NCBI GenBank assembly: GCA_021799935.1
Contig: JAJYZM010000091.1
Location: forward strand, 1-5,339
Reading direction: 5' to 3'
Length of the DNA stretch: 5,339 bases
DNA from: a bacterium
GTDB taxonomy: Bacteria > SZUA-79 > Acidulodesulfobacterales > Acidulodesulfobacteraceae
Of this stretch, positions 1 to 5,339 are shown piece by piece. The first letter of the stretch is position 1; each line of letters starts with the position of its first letter. Made by a program: the position numbers and the translations under genes. The notes below the pieces were generated by a model. It did not search any database and was not told the origin of the DNA. It saw only the letters and a program-made list of their open reading frames with translations.

Positions 1-1045
1 CCTTATCCTGGTTTGTATATTTAGGAGCGGAGCCGTGGGTGGCTTCAAAAACGGCTATGGTATCCGACATATTTGCTCCCGGAGCCATACCCAAACCGCC
101 GACCTGTGCGGCTAAAGCATCGGACATATAGTCCCCGTTAAGATTTGGCAACGCCAAAACCGAATACTCGTCCGGCCTGAGAAGTCCCTGCTGAAACATA
201 GAATCCGCAATCCTGTCTTTAATAATAATTTTATCGGTATGGCCGGTAACTTCGGCTTCCGTTATCAATTTACTGCCGAACTCGTCTTTCGCTACTTCGT
301 ATCCCCAGTCTTTAAAAGCGCCTTCCGTAAATTTCATTATATTGCCTTTATGGACTAAAGTTACGCTCGATTTTCCGTTGTCTATTGCATACTGGATAGC
401 CTTTTTAATAAGTCTTTTAGACGCGAAAGGTCCCATCGGTTTTATTCCGAGGCCGGCGTCCTCTCTTATTTTTTCTTTATTTTTAGGGTCGAGCGATATT
501 AAAAAATCTCTGAGTTTTTTTGCTTCCGCGCTTCCCGACCTGAATTCGATACCCGCATAAATGTCTTCGGTATTTTCCCTGAATATTATCATATCGACTT
601 TTTCCGGATGTTTAACCGGAGAGGGTATTCCTTTATAATATTTAACAGGTCTGACGCATGCAAAAAGGTCGAGCACCTGCCTGATAGTAACGTTTAAAGA
701 CCTGAAGCCGCCGCCTACGGGCGTGGTTAACGGCCCCTTAATGCTAACGGAATATTCTTTGAGGGCGGTTATAGTATCTTCGGGAAGATACTGGCCTTCC
801 CCGTATTTTTCGACCGCTTTTTCTCCTGCGTAAACTTCGAACCAGTGGATTTTTCTTTTGCCGTCGTAAGCTTTTTTAACCGCCGCATTGATAACGGTGT
901 GCATTGCCCTCGTTAAATCTGCGCCAATTCCGTCGCCTTCGATAAAAGGAATAATGGGGTCGTTGGGAACTTCAAATTTGTTTGGCCCTAAGACCTTGAT
1001 TTTCGAACCTTCCTTGGGTTCGGTAAGTTTTTGATAAGATGCCAT
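1..1045 (-). CDS. icd: NADP-dependent isocitrate dehydrogenase, C-terminus cut by window edge
   Basis: Oxidative decarboxylation of isocitrate to 2-oxoglutarate with NADPH formation, a cytosolic TCA-cycle step. I translated 348 residues from the ATG at 1045 to the left edge. The E. coli enzyme has 416 residues, so roughly 65-75 are missing. The translation follows E. coli Icd closely: [15 protein letters not shown] (105-119) carries the isocitrate-binding serine (Ser116, equivalent of E. coli Ser113), [11 protein letters not shown] (155-165) carries the active-site Tyr163, [11 protein letters not shown] (232-242) carries Lys233, and [11 protein letters not shown] (301-311) carries metal ligands Asp305 and Asp309. 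HGSAPKY (337-343) keeps the Lys-Tyr pair that marks NADP rather than NAD preference; the other two specificity residues lie outside the window. The start is fixed by a near-ideal Shine-Dalgarno site at 1055-1062. Ser113 is the AceK phosphorylation site in E. coli, but it is also catalytic, so its presence says nothing about AceK here. A separate promoter lies upstream. Confidence 0.97.
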   Translation of the reverse strand, partial: MASYQKLTEPKEGSKIKVLGPNKFEVPNDPIIPFIEGDGIGADLTRAMHTVINAAVKKAYDGKRKIHWFEVYAGEKAVEKYGEGQYLPEDTITALKEYSVSIKGPLTTPVGGGFRSLNVTIRQVLDLFACVRPVKYYKGIPSPVKHPEKVDMIIFRENTEDIYAGIEFRSGSAEAKKLRDFLISLDPKNKEKIREDAGLGIKPMGPFASKRLIKKAIQYAIDNGKSSVTLVHKGNIMKFTEGAFKDWGYEVAKDEFGSKLITEAEVTGHTDKIIIKDRIADSMFQQGLLRPDEYSVLALPNLNGDYMSDALAAQVGGLGMAPGANMSDTIAVFEATHGSAPKYTNQDK

Positions 1046-1048
1046 AGA

Positions 1049-1070
1049 TAGATTACCTCCTTATAATCTA
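1049..1070 (-). promoter_or_regulatory. icd ribosome binding site in the loop of a small potential hairpin
   Basis: On the minus strand TAGATTA (1064-1070) and TAATCTA (1049-1055) are perfect 7-nt complements around an 8-nt loop, TAAGGAGG. TAAGGAGGT matches the anti-Shine-Dalgarno end of 16S rRNA over nine bases, which is unusually complete. Nine nucleotides separate it from the icd ATG. The hairpin would present the site in a loop rather than bury it. The stem is all A/U except for one G-C pair, so its stability is doubtful. The ribosome binding site is certain; the regulatory meaning of the stem is inference. Confidence 0.6.
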
Positions 1071-1120
1071 TTTAAGTTAAATTAGAATAAAGCCGAAATT
1101 TAAGTTGCTATAGATTATAA
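1061..1120. repeat. 10-bp perfect inverted repeat in the icd upstream region
   Basis: On the plus strand TTATAATCTA at 1061-1070 and TAGATTATAA at 1111-1120 are exact inverted copies, 40 nt apart. The outer copy contains the predicted -10 box of icd and the inner copy touches the Shine-Dalgarno site. A transcript reading through from the upstream gene could pair these two arms, which would compete with the small hairpin at 1049-1070. A transcript starting at the predicted icd promoter would lack the upstream arm. The region is very AT-rich, so coincidence is possible. Confidence 0.4.
1070..1106 (-). repeat. 9-bp direct repeat pair in the icd leader
   Basis: AACTTAAAT (minus strand) occurs exactly at 1098-1106 and again at 1070-1078, 28 bp apart from start to start. 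The first copy begins at about the predicted transcription start of icd. A pair of identical short boxes just downstream of a promoter could be operator sites. No known regulator motif was recognised, and low sequence complexity weakens the case. Confidence 0.25.
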
Positions 1121-1142
1121 TAAAACATTTTTTTAAAATCAA
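1114..1142 (-). promoter_or_regulatory. Sigma70-type promoter for icd
   Basis: On the minus strand a -35 box TTGATT (1137-1142; four of six match TTGACA) is separated by exactly 17 nt from a perfect -10 box TATAAT (1114-1119). An A/T-rich stretch upstream of the -35 (about 1145-1152) could act as an UP element. The predicted start of transcription is near 1107, giving an untranslated leader of about 60 nt. The promoter lies wholly between the stop codon of the ApgM-like gene and icd, which suggests that icd can be expressed independently of the threonine genes. Confidence 0.65.
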
Positions 1143-1159
1143 GCAAAAAATTAGTTTCG

Positions 1160-2398
1160 TTAGATAAAATCTTTAAACGAATTTAAAAAAGCCTTAAATA
1201 AAGACGAGCCTGAAACGAAAAATAAACCGCTGTTTTGGGCTAATGTTTCGGAATAACGGTCGGCGCTGTATTTCCCGTCCGCATTTTTGTGCCGCGTAGA
1301 AAAACCGCAGAAAGGAACGGGCTCCGGCGTATGTTTTTTCAGTTTGACCTGATTGTAATGGTCCGGTAAAACCATTACGGTATATCCTCCGAATTTCTTA
1401 AGCCCTTGAAGCACCCCGCCGGCTATAAAATTATCGAAATCTTCTATAGCTTTGAGTTTTTTTTCTATGCTTCCTTCATGAGAAGCCTCGTCGGTAGCCT
1501 CGACGTGGATGTAAACAAAATCGCCGCCGTTTAACGATTCTAATCCGTATTCGACTTTGCCCTTGTAATTCGTATCTAAATATCCCGTGGCTCCCGGAAC
1601 GTTTATGACTTTTAGTCCGGCATATTTTCCTATTCCTTTAACCAAATCTACGGCCGAAATAACCGAACCGCTCAAACCGTAGGCTTCTTTGATAGTAGGC
1701 ATCGAAGGCTTGTATCCCTGCCCCCAAAGCCATATAGAATTTGCCGGAAGTTTTCCTGCGGCAACCCTTTTTTTATTAACCTCGTGATGCTCCAATATTT
1801 TTTCCGCCTTATGTATTATTTCAAGTATTTCCGGACTCGAAGCCGCTCCGTGAGGAAGATATTCGTCTATTTGCAAATCCGGTATATCGTGCGGCGCAAC
1901 GGTTTGAAGTCCCGTTATATCCATGCCTTCGGCAACCAGAAGATGCCTGTAGCTAACCCCCGGATAAAAATGAAATTTATCGCTGGAAAGTTCTTCCCGA
2001 AATGTTTCTATTATGCTTTTTGCTTCTTCGGTAGTAATATGTCCGCCGGAATAGTCGTGCATATATCTTTTTCCATCTTTTTCCAGTATATTTACGAGGT
2101 TAAGCCTGAACGCCACGTCGTCTTTTCCGAGTTCGACGCCCATGCTAGCCGCCTCTAACGGCGACCTTCCTGTGTAATAATTTAACGGGTCGTAGCCGAG
2201 TATAGACATAGAGCCTATATCGCTGCCGGGAAGGCATCCGTCCGGAATAGTCTTTATCAAACCGGTAACCCCTTTTGCCGCTATGGAATCCATATTAGGC
2301 GTTTTGGCATATTCTAAAGGAGTCTTCCCGCCAAGTTCCGGCAAAGGAAAATCCGCCATACCGTCAGGGCATAAAATAACGTATTTATGTCTGTCCAT
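1160..2398 (-). CDS. apgM: ApgM-family phosphoglycerate mutase-like protein, probable homoserine kinase substitute
   Basis: A 412-residue member of the alkaline-phosphatase superfamily, in the archaeal-type cofactor-independent phosphoglycerate mutase family (COG3635). The family's metal and catalytic residues are present: Asp12 in PDGMAD (11-16), the phospho-acceptor Ser59 in LPGSDIGSMSILGYDP (56-71), Asp303 and His307 in ATDEASHEGS (301-310), Asp346-His347 in LPDHYNQ (344-350), and His356. The family signature WLWGQG is at 223-228. Bacterial members next to hom and thrC form a subgroup (TIGR02535, 'proposed homoserine kinase') predicted to replace the missing GHMP-type ThrB, making O-phosphohomoserine for threonine synthase. 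That role fits the context here, since no thrB is visible. The alternative is a glycolytic mutase interconverting 2- and 3-phosphoglycerate. The family assignment is firm; the kinase role is inferred from context. The ATG is preceded by GGGAGGA with a rather long 12-nt spacer. The gene lies 191 nt after thrC, behind a palindromic repeat. Confidence 0.88.
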   Translation of the reverse strand: MDRHKYVILCPDGMADFPLPELGGKTPLEYAKTPNMDSIAAKGVTGLIKTIPDGCLPGSDIGSMSILGYDPLNYYTGRSPLEAASMGVELGKDDVAFRLNLVNILEKDGKRYMHDYSGGHITTEEAKSIIETFREELSSDKFHFYPGVSYRHLLVAEGMDITGLQTVAPHDIPDLQIDEYLPHGAASSPEILEIIHKAEKILEHHEVNKKRVAAGKLPANSIWLWGQGYKPSMPTIKEAYGLSGSVISAVDLVKGIGKYAGLKVINVPGATGYLDTNYKGKVEYGLESLNGGDFVYIHVEATDEASHEGSIEKKLKAIEDFDNFIAGGVLQGLKKFGGYTVMVLPDHYNQVKLKKHTPEPVPFCGFSTRHKNADGKYSADRYSETLAQNSGLFFVSGSSLFKAFLNSFKDFI

Positions 2399-2493
2399 TT
2401 AATTAATAAATCCTCCCGATTATATTCTTTGCAAAATTATGTGTTTCATAAAACAATACTTAACTTTTAATATGCAGCAACCGCATAGATTAC
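2399..2493. other. Non-repeat part of the thrC-apgM gap (upstream region of apgM)
   Basis: These 95 nt hold the apgM ribosome binding site (GGGAGGA on the minus strand, 2411-2417). A small possible hairpin lies at 2471-2487 (TATGCGG / CTGCATA around a 3-nt loop, including one G-U pair). A poor promoter candidate, TTAAGT then 16 nt then CATAAT, can be drawn on the minus strand. A TATAAT sits immediately before the Shine-Dalgarno site, too close to be a useful -10 box. I see no convincing promoter, so apgM is probably expressed by read-through from thrC. Confidence 0.45.
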
Positions 2494-2588
2494 AAAAGAT
2501 TGCTTCGTCGCATTAGCTCCTCGCAATGACGGCATAAAGTTATTGCGAGCGTCAGCGGGCGGAGTCCAGCGAAGCTCATCAATCTTTT
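2494..2588. repeat. 95-nt imperfect palindrome, REP/MITE-like intergenic repeat
   Basis: Plus-strand left arm (2494-2530): AAAAGATTG, CTTCG, 12 unpaired nt, CTCGCAATGAC. After an 8-nt centre (2531-2538), the right arm (2539-2588) reads GTTATTGCGAG, 20 unpaired nt, CGAAG, 5 extra nt, CAATCTTTT. The outer 9 bp and the CTTCG/CGAAG 5 bp pair perfectly. The inner 11 bp has one G-T wobble, which becomes an A-C mismatch in RNA from the minus strand. The GTCATTGCGAG ... GAAGCAATC layout resembles dispersed palindromes common in many bacterial intergenic regions. The element begins one base after the thrC stop codon. In a thrC transcript it would form a long interrupted stem ending in UUUU, so it may also act as a weak terminator, processing site or 3'-end stabiliser. 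There is no coding capacity and no clear target duplication. Confidence 0.75.
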
Positions 2589-2589
2589 A

Positions 2590-3657
2590 CTACTTTAATC
2601 CCATTGCTTTGATTACCGAATGTTTATCGCACGGTACTACGATAGGCTCTTTCGAAACTTTAATAGCGTTACCGGGGTCTTTAAGTCCGTGTCCGGTGAG
2701 AGTAAGGACGCAAACGGCGCCTTTTTCAAAAAATCCGCGTCCGTTCAATTTTATTAATCCGGCGAAACTTATAGCGGAAGCAGGTTCGCAGAATATGCCT
2801 TCATTTGCTGCAAGAAGCGCATATGCCTTTAATATATCTTCGTCGCTTATGGATTCGATTAATCCTCCGGATTCGTCTCTTGCCTCAACGGCTTTCTGCC
2901 AGCTTGCTGGGTTGCCTATTCTTATTGCCGTCGCAACCGTGTGAGGTTCTTTAACTATGTGGTTTAAAACTATAGGGGCGGCGCCTTCAGCCTGAAAACC
3001 GAGCATTTTTGGAAGGCTTTTGATTTTACCCGCGGCATAATATTCTTTGTAGCCTTTCCAGTAAGCAGTGATATTTCCGGCATTTCCTACAGGAAGAATA
3101 TGGTAATCGGGCGCAACGCCCAGCTCGTCGGCTATTTCGAAACTAGCCGTCTTCTGCCCTTCCAATCTGAAAGGATTTACGGAATTAACTAATGTAACGT
3201 CGTAATCCTTTGCGATTTCGCGGGTAATTACCAGAGCGTCGTCAAAATTTCCCTGAATCTGCATCACGACGGCGCCGTGGACTAAAGCCTGCGATAGTTT
3301 GCCGGACGCTATTTTTCCTTCGGGAATCAAAACGAAAGATTTTATTCCTGCCCTTGCCGCATAAGCCGAGGCTGATGCGGAAGTATTTCCGGTAGAAGCG
3401 CAGATTACCGCTTTTGAACCGTCGGATACGGCTTTAGATACCGCCATAGTCATGCCTCTGTCCTTGAAAGAGCCGGTAGGGTTCAAACCTTCATATTTGA
3501 AATATATTTCTATATCCGGGTTTATAATCTTACCTAAGTTGCGTGCTTTTATCAAAGGAGTGTTTCCTTCGAGTATAGTAATTATATGCCCGTCGTCGAT
3601 TTCAGGCAAGAATTCGCGATATCTTTTGATTACCCCTTCATATTTGTTAAGTACCAA
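2590..3657 (-). CDS. thrC: Threonine synthase
   Basis: PLP-dependent conversion of O-phospho-L-homoserine to L-threonine and phosphate, the last step of threonine synthesis in the cytosol. The 355-residue length matches the short Bacillus-type enzymes rather than the longer E. coli/yeast type. Fold-type II motifs are visible in order: GNTPL (31-35), the PLP Schiff-base lysine Lys65 in TGSFKDRGM (61-69), ASTGNTSAS (87-95) with the substrate/PLP loop, the PLP-phosphate loop PVGNAGNITA (189-198), EPASA (291-295), and TGHGLKD (321-327). The start is TTG at 3657, chosen because GGAGGA at 3662-3667 is only 4 nt upstream and no in-frame ATG or GTG lies nearby. The nearest ATG is out of frame. Hom ends 14 nt upstream, so the two genes are surely co-transcribed. 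Its substrate would have to come from the ApgM-like protein encoded next, since no GHMP-type homoserine kinase is seen. Confidence 0.96.
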   Translation of the reverse strand: MVLNKYEGVIKRYREFLPEIDDGHIITILEGNTPLIKARNLGKIINPDIEIYFKYEGLNPTGSFKDRGMTMAVSKAVSDGSKAVICASTGNTSASASAYAARAGIKSFVLIPEGKIASGKLSQALVHGAVVMQIQGNFDDALVITREIAKDYDVTLVNSVNPFRLEGQKTASFEIADELGVAPDYHILPVGNAGNITAYWKGYKEYYAAGKIKSLPKMLGFQAEGAAPIVLNHIVKEPHTVATAIRIGNPASWQKAVEARDESGGLIESISDEDILKAYALLAANEGIFCEPASAISFAGLIKLNGRGFFEKGAVCVLTLTGHGLKDPGNAIKVSKEPIVVPCDKHSVIKAMGLK

Positions 3658-3667
3658 AACGTCCTCC
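3655..3667 (-). promoter_or_regulatory. thrC ribosome binding site and TTG start
   Basis: On the minus strand GGAGGA (3662-3667) is followed by CGTT and the TTG start codon (3655-3657). The homology and the strong site together fix this rare start codon. TTG normally lowers initiation, which may be offset by the strong site and by ribosomes finishing hom 14 nt upstream. Confidence 0.75.
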
Positions 3668-3671
3668 TATT

Positions 3672-4973
3672 TTAACTAATGTTGTCTTCTATTCTTAAAA
3701 CCATTGTTTTTGCGGAAATAACGTCTAATTTATCGCACAATGCAATGCTTTTAAACAATTCCTCTTCGTTGGCCTCATGCGTAGTAATGACTATGGGAAC
3801 AGAGCCTTCCACCTTCCTGCCTTTTTGGAGCATGGAACTTATGCTTATTGAATTTTCGCCAAGAATTCCCGATATTTTTGAAAGAACGCCCGGCCTGTCC
3901 ATAGCTGAAAATCTGAGATAATATCTTGAAATAATATCTTTTTTGCTTTTTATGTTAAGTTTATTTTTTATTTTGGAGATAATGAAATCATGATGATTGT
4001 CTTCATTTACTAACCTCGATATCATTTCCATTAAATCTCCCATTACCGCGCTTGCCGTAGGATTTCCGCCAGCGCCGTAACCCGTAAGGCTTAACGGTCC
4101 CGCAAATTTAGTATTTACCAGGAACGCGTTAAATACTCCGTCTATCTTTGATAAAAGACTGGAGGAGGGTATTAAAGTGGGATGAACTCTTATTTCTATT
4201 TTGGAATCTTCATTTTTAAGGATTCCAAGAAGTTTTACCGTATATCCAAGCTCTTTTGCGAAGTTGATATCTAACTGCGTTATATCTTCTATTCCTTCTA
4301 TTATCACGTCCTTCATCGACAGACTGGTAGAAAAAGCAAGCCTGCCTAAAATCGCAAGCTTGTGGGCGCTGTCGGTACCGTTAATATCCAGCGAAGGGTC
4401 TGCTTCGGCGTAGCCTTTTTCCTGCGCCTTTTTAAGCACGTCCTCGAATTTCCCGCCTTCCTTGGTCATTTTAGATAATATAAAATTAGAGGTGCCGTTA
4501 ATTATCGAATAAACCGACTTGACTTTGTCGCCTGCAAGTCCGTTTTTTATAGCCCGCAATATAGGTATTCCTCCGCCGACGGCGGCTTCGAACCCAATAT
4601 TCGATTTTTTTTCTAAGCATTTCTTAAATATCTCTTCGCCGTGCTCAGCAAGTAGGGCTTTATTGGCGGTAATAATGCTTTTGCCTTCGGATATTGCCTT
4701 AAGTATGAAATCCTTTGCCGGTTGAATTCCTCCTATGAGCTCAATTACGATGTCGATTTCCTTGTCTTCGAATATATCGGAGGCATTTCTAACCGAAAGA
4801 CTCTTTACGTTTTCAGGAACAGGATGGCTGTTTCCGCGGGTAAATATCTTTTTAATATTTACCGGAACCGAAAAAATAGAATCCAGTTCGCTTTTTTGTT
4901 CCGAAAATATGTGATAAAAACTCGAAGCGACGGTTCCGAAACCTAACAGGCCTATATTAATCTCTTTTTTCAT
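3672..4973 (-). CDS. hom: Homoserine dehydrogenase with C-terminal ACT domain
   Basis: NAD(P)H-dependent reduction of L-aspartate 4-semialdehyde to L-homoserine, the branch point towards threonine and methionine. The 433 residues match the usual monofunctional bacterial enzyme (about 430), with no aspartokinase fusion. Domains in order: a Rossmann domain opening with GLLGFGTVASSF (8-19); TANKALLAEHG (102-112) with the conserved Lys105; the substrate domain with FEAAVGGGIPIL (128-139), NGTSNFILSKM (159-169) and AEADPSLDINGTDSAHKLAIL (189-209); then an ACT domain (about 350-428, RFSAMDRPGVLSKISGIL). By alignment to yeast, Glu190, Asp201 and the catalytic Lys205 correspond to Glu208, Asp219 and Lys223. 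The glycine motif ends in Ala (GFGTVA), a variant often linked with NADP use. The ACT domain suggests feedback inhibition by threonine. The start ATG is set by an AGAGGT site overlapping the upstream stop codon. Confidence 0.97.
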   Translation of the reverse strand: MKKEINIGLLGFGTVASSFYHIFSEQKSELDSIFSVPVNIKKIFTRGNSHPVPENVKSLSVRNASDIFEDKEIDIVIELIGGIQPAKDFILKAISEGKSIITANKALLAEHGEEIFKKCLEKKSNIGFEAAVGGGIPILRAIKNGLAGDKVKSVYSIINGTSNFILSKMTKEGGKFEDVLKKAQEKGYAEADPSLDINGTDSAHKLAILGRLAFSTSLSMKDVIIEGIEDITQLDINFAKELGYTVKLLGILKNEDSKIEIRVHPTLIPSSSLLSKIDGVFNAFLVNTKFAGPLSLTGYGAGGNPTASAVMGDLMEMISRLVNEDNHHDFIISKIKNKLNIKSKKDIISRYYLRFSAMDRPGVLSKISGILGENSISISSMLQKGRKVEGSVPIVITTHEANEEELFKSIALCDKLDVISAKTMVLRIEDNIS

Positions 4974-4988
4974 ATATGTTGACCTCTA
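4971..4988 (-). promoter_or_regulatory. hom ribosome binding site overlapping the aminotransferase stop codon
   Basis: On the minus strand the aminotransferase stop TAG (4986-4988) runs directly into the site AGAGGT (4982-4987), which lies 8-9 nt before the hom ATG (4971-4973). A ribosome finishing the aminotransferase would sit on the hom site, a layout typical of translational coupling. Confidence 0.7.
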
Positions 4989-5339
4989 TACCGCTTTATG
5001 AAAAAACTCTTCGTTATTGATAAAATGTTTTAACCCTTTTGACGCCTGCCTTATGCGCATTTCATTTTCTACAAGCGCAAAACGGACGTATTCGTCGCCG
5101 TATTCGCCGAATCCTATGCCGGGTGAAACGGCAACTTTAGCCTTATCAAGCAGTAATTTTGAAAATTCAAGCGATTTAATTCCTGCGTCCAAAAACTGTT
5201 GAGGTATTTTTCCCCAGACAAACATGGTAGCTTTGGGCTTTTCTATATTCCAGCCGGCAAATCTGAAGCTTTCTATTAGAACGTCTCTTCTTTTTTGATA
5301 ATGCATGACCATATCGTTTACGGCATTGTGCTCGTTTTC
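4986..5339 (-). CDS. alaC: AlaC-type class I/II aminotransferase, C-terminal 117 residues only
   Basis: PLP-dependent transfer of an amino group between glutamate/2-oxoglutarate and a 2-oxo acid, most likely pyruvate to give alanine. Only the C-terminal domain is inside the window. The frame stays open to the right edge, so the ATG at 5312 is internal, not the start. Features of the fragment: QKRRDVL (15-21), [13 protein letters not shown] (34-46), [19 protein letters not shown] (56-74), [18 protein letters not shown] (76-93) and RIRQA (95-99). The arginine in YVRFAL (fragment residue 86) corresponds to the substrate-carboxylate arginine of this fold (Arg386 of aspartate aminotransferase). 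The match to E. coli AlaC is close through this stretch. The PLP lysine and most of the active site are off the window. Related subfamilies (aspartate or LL-diaminopimelate aminotransferases) cannot be excluded. The gene ends 12 nt before hom, so it probably heads or belongs to the threonine operon. Confidence 0.85.
   Translation of the reverse strand, partial: ENEHNAVNDMVMHYQKRRDVLIESFRFAGWNIEKPKATMFVWGKIPQQFLDAGIKSLEFSKLLLDKAKVAVSPGIGFGEYGDEYVRFALVENEMRIRQASKGLKHFINNEEFFHKAV

Noticed and set aside
342..560. Open reading frame of 72 codons on the plus strand
   Set aside because: It is the antisense shadow of icd, which translates without interruption through this region.
1120..1159. Intrinsic terminator after the ApgM-like gene
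   Set aside because: There is a T run on the minus strand just after the stop codon, but no GC-rich stem precedes it. The sequence is better explained as upstream A/T elements of the icd promoter.
1784..2158. Open reading frame of 124 codons on the plus strand
   Set aside because: It is wholly inside the ApgM-like gene on the opposite strand, has no recognisable domain, and has a composition expected of a shadow frame.
2399..2493. Riboswitch, T-box or threonine leader-peptide attenuator before apgM
   Set aside because: The non-repeat part of the gap is only 95 nt. I see no T-box sequence, no run of Thr codons in a short leader frame and no conserved riboswitch core.
2543..2944. Open reading frame of 133 codons on the plus strand
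   Set aside because: It lies opposite the C-terminal part of thrC and starts inside the palindromic repeat. The protein resembles nothing I know, and the opposite frame is a clear threonine synthase.
5312..5312. ATG at 5312 as the start of a short 108-residue gene
   Set aside because: The same frame continues open to the right edge (E-N-E-H-N-A-V-N-D upstream) and the protein is clearly the C-terminal domain of a longer aminotransferase.
1..5339. A previously undescribed defence, mobile or regulatory system
   Set aside because: All five coding regions belong to well-known metabolic families, coding density is high and no foreign-looking segment, phage or transposase gene, CRISPR array or unexplained gap over 300 nt is present.

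Overview
The window is a compact, AT-leaning bacterial chromosome segment, about 94% coding. All five genes are on the minus strand, so transcription runs from right to left in these coordinates. In transcription order they are: the C-terminal end of an AlaC-type aminotransferase (cut by the right edge), hom (homoserine dehydrogenase with an ACT domain), thrC (threonine synthase), an ApgM-family protein that is probably the homoserine kinase substitute, and icd (NADP-type isocitrate dehydrogenase, cut by the left edge). From memory, the order aminotransferase-hom-threonine synthase-ApgM-like is a familiar threonine arrangement in Geobacter-like and other 'deltaproteobacterial' lineages. A relative of those groups (Desulfobacterota/Thermodesulfobacteriota-like) is therefore the best guess. 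The window holds no rRNA or marker gene that would fix the taxonomy, so this placement is tentative.

Right part (3672-5339): the aminotransferase and hom are 12 nt apart, and the ribosome binding site of hom overlaps the aminotransferase stop codon. Hom and thrC are 14 nt apart. These three genes look like one transcript with tight translational coupling. thrC uses a TTG start placed by a clear GGAGGA site.

Middle (2399-2589): a 191-nt gap separates thrC from the ApgM-like gene. It begins, one base after the thrC stop codon, with a 95-nt imperfect palindrome that resembles a REP/MITE-like dispersed repeat. It could act as a weak terminator, a processing site or an mRNA 3'-end stabiliser inside the threonine operon.

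Left part (1-1159): icd follows the ApgM-like gene after 114 nt. That gap contains the best promoter in the window (TTGATT, 17-nt spacer, TATAAT), repeated TAATCTA/TAGATTA motifs, and a very strong Shine-Dalgarno sequence sitting in the loop of a small potential hairpin. icd therefore probably has its own promoter, with possible read-through from the threonine genes.

Functionally, Hom reduces aspartate semialdehyde to homoserine, the ApgM-like protein is the candidate for making O-phosphohomoserine, and ThrC turns that into threonine. Icd supplies 2-oxoglutarate and NADPH, and the aminotransferase exchanges amino groups between glutamate/2-oxoglutarate and 2-oxo acids. I see no mobile element with a transposase, no CRISPR array, no RNA gene and no clearly novel system. 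The main points of interest are the non-canonical homoserine kinase step, the palindromic repeat and the icd leader.
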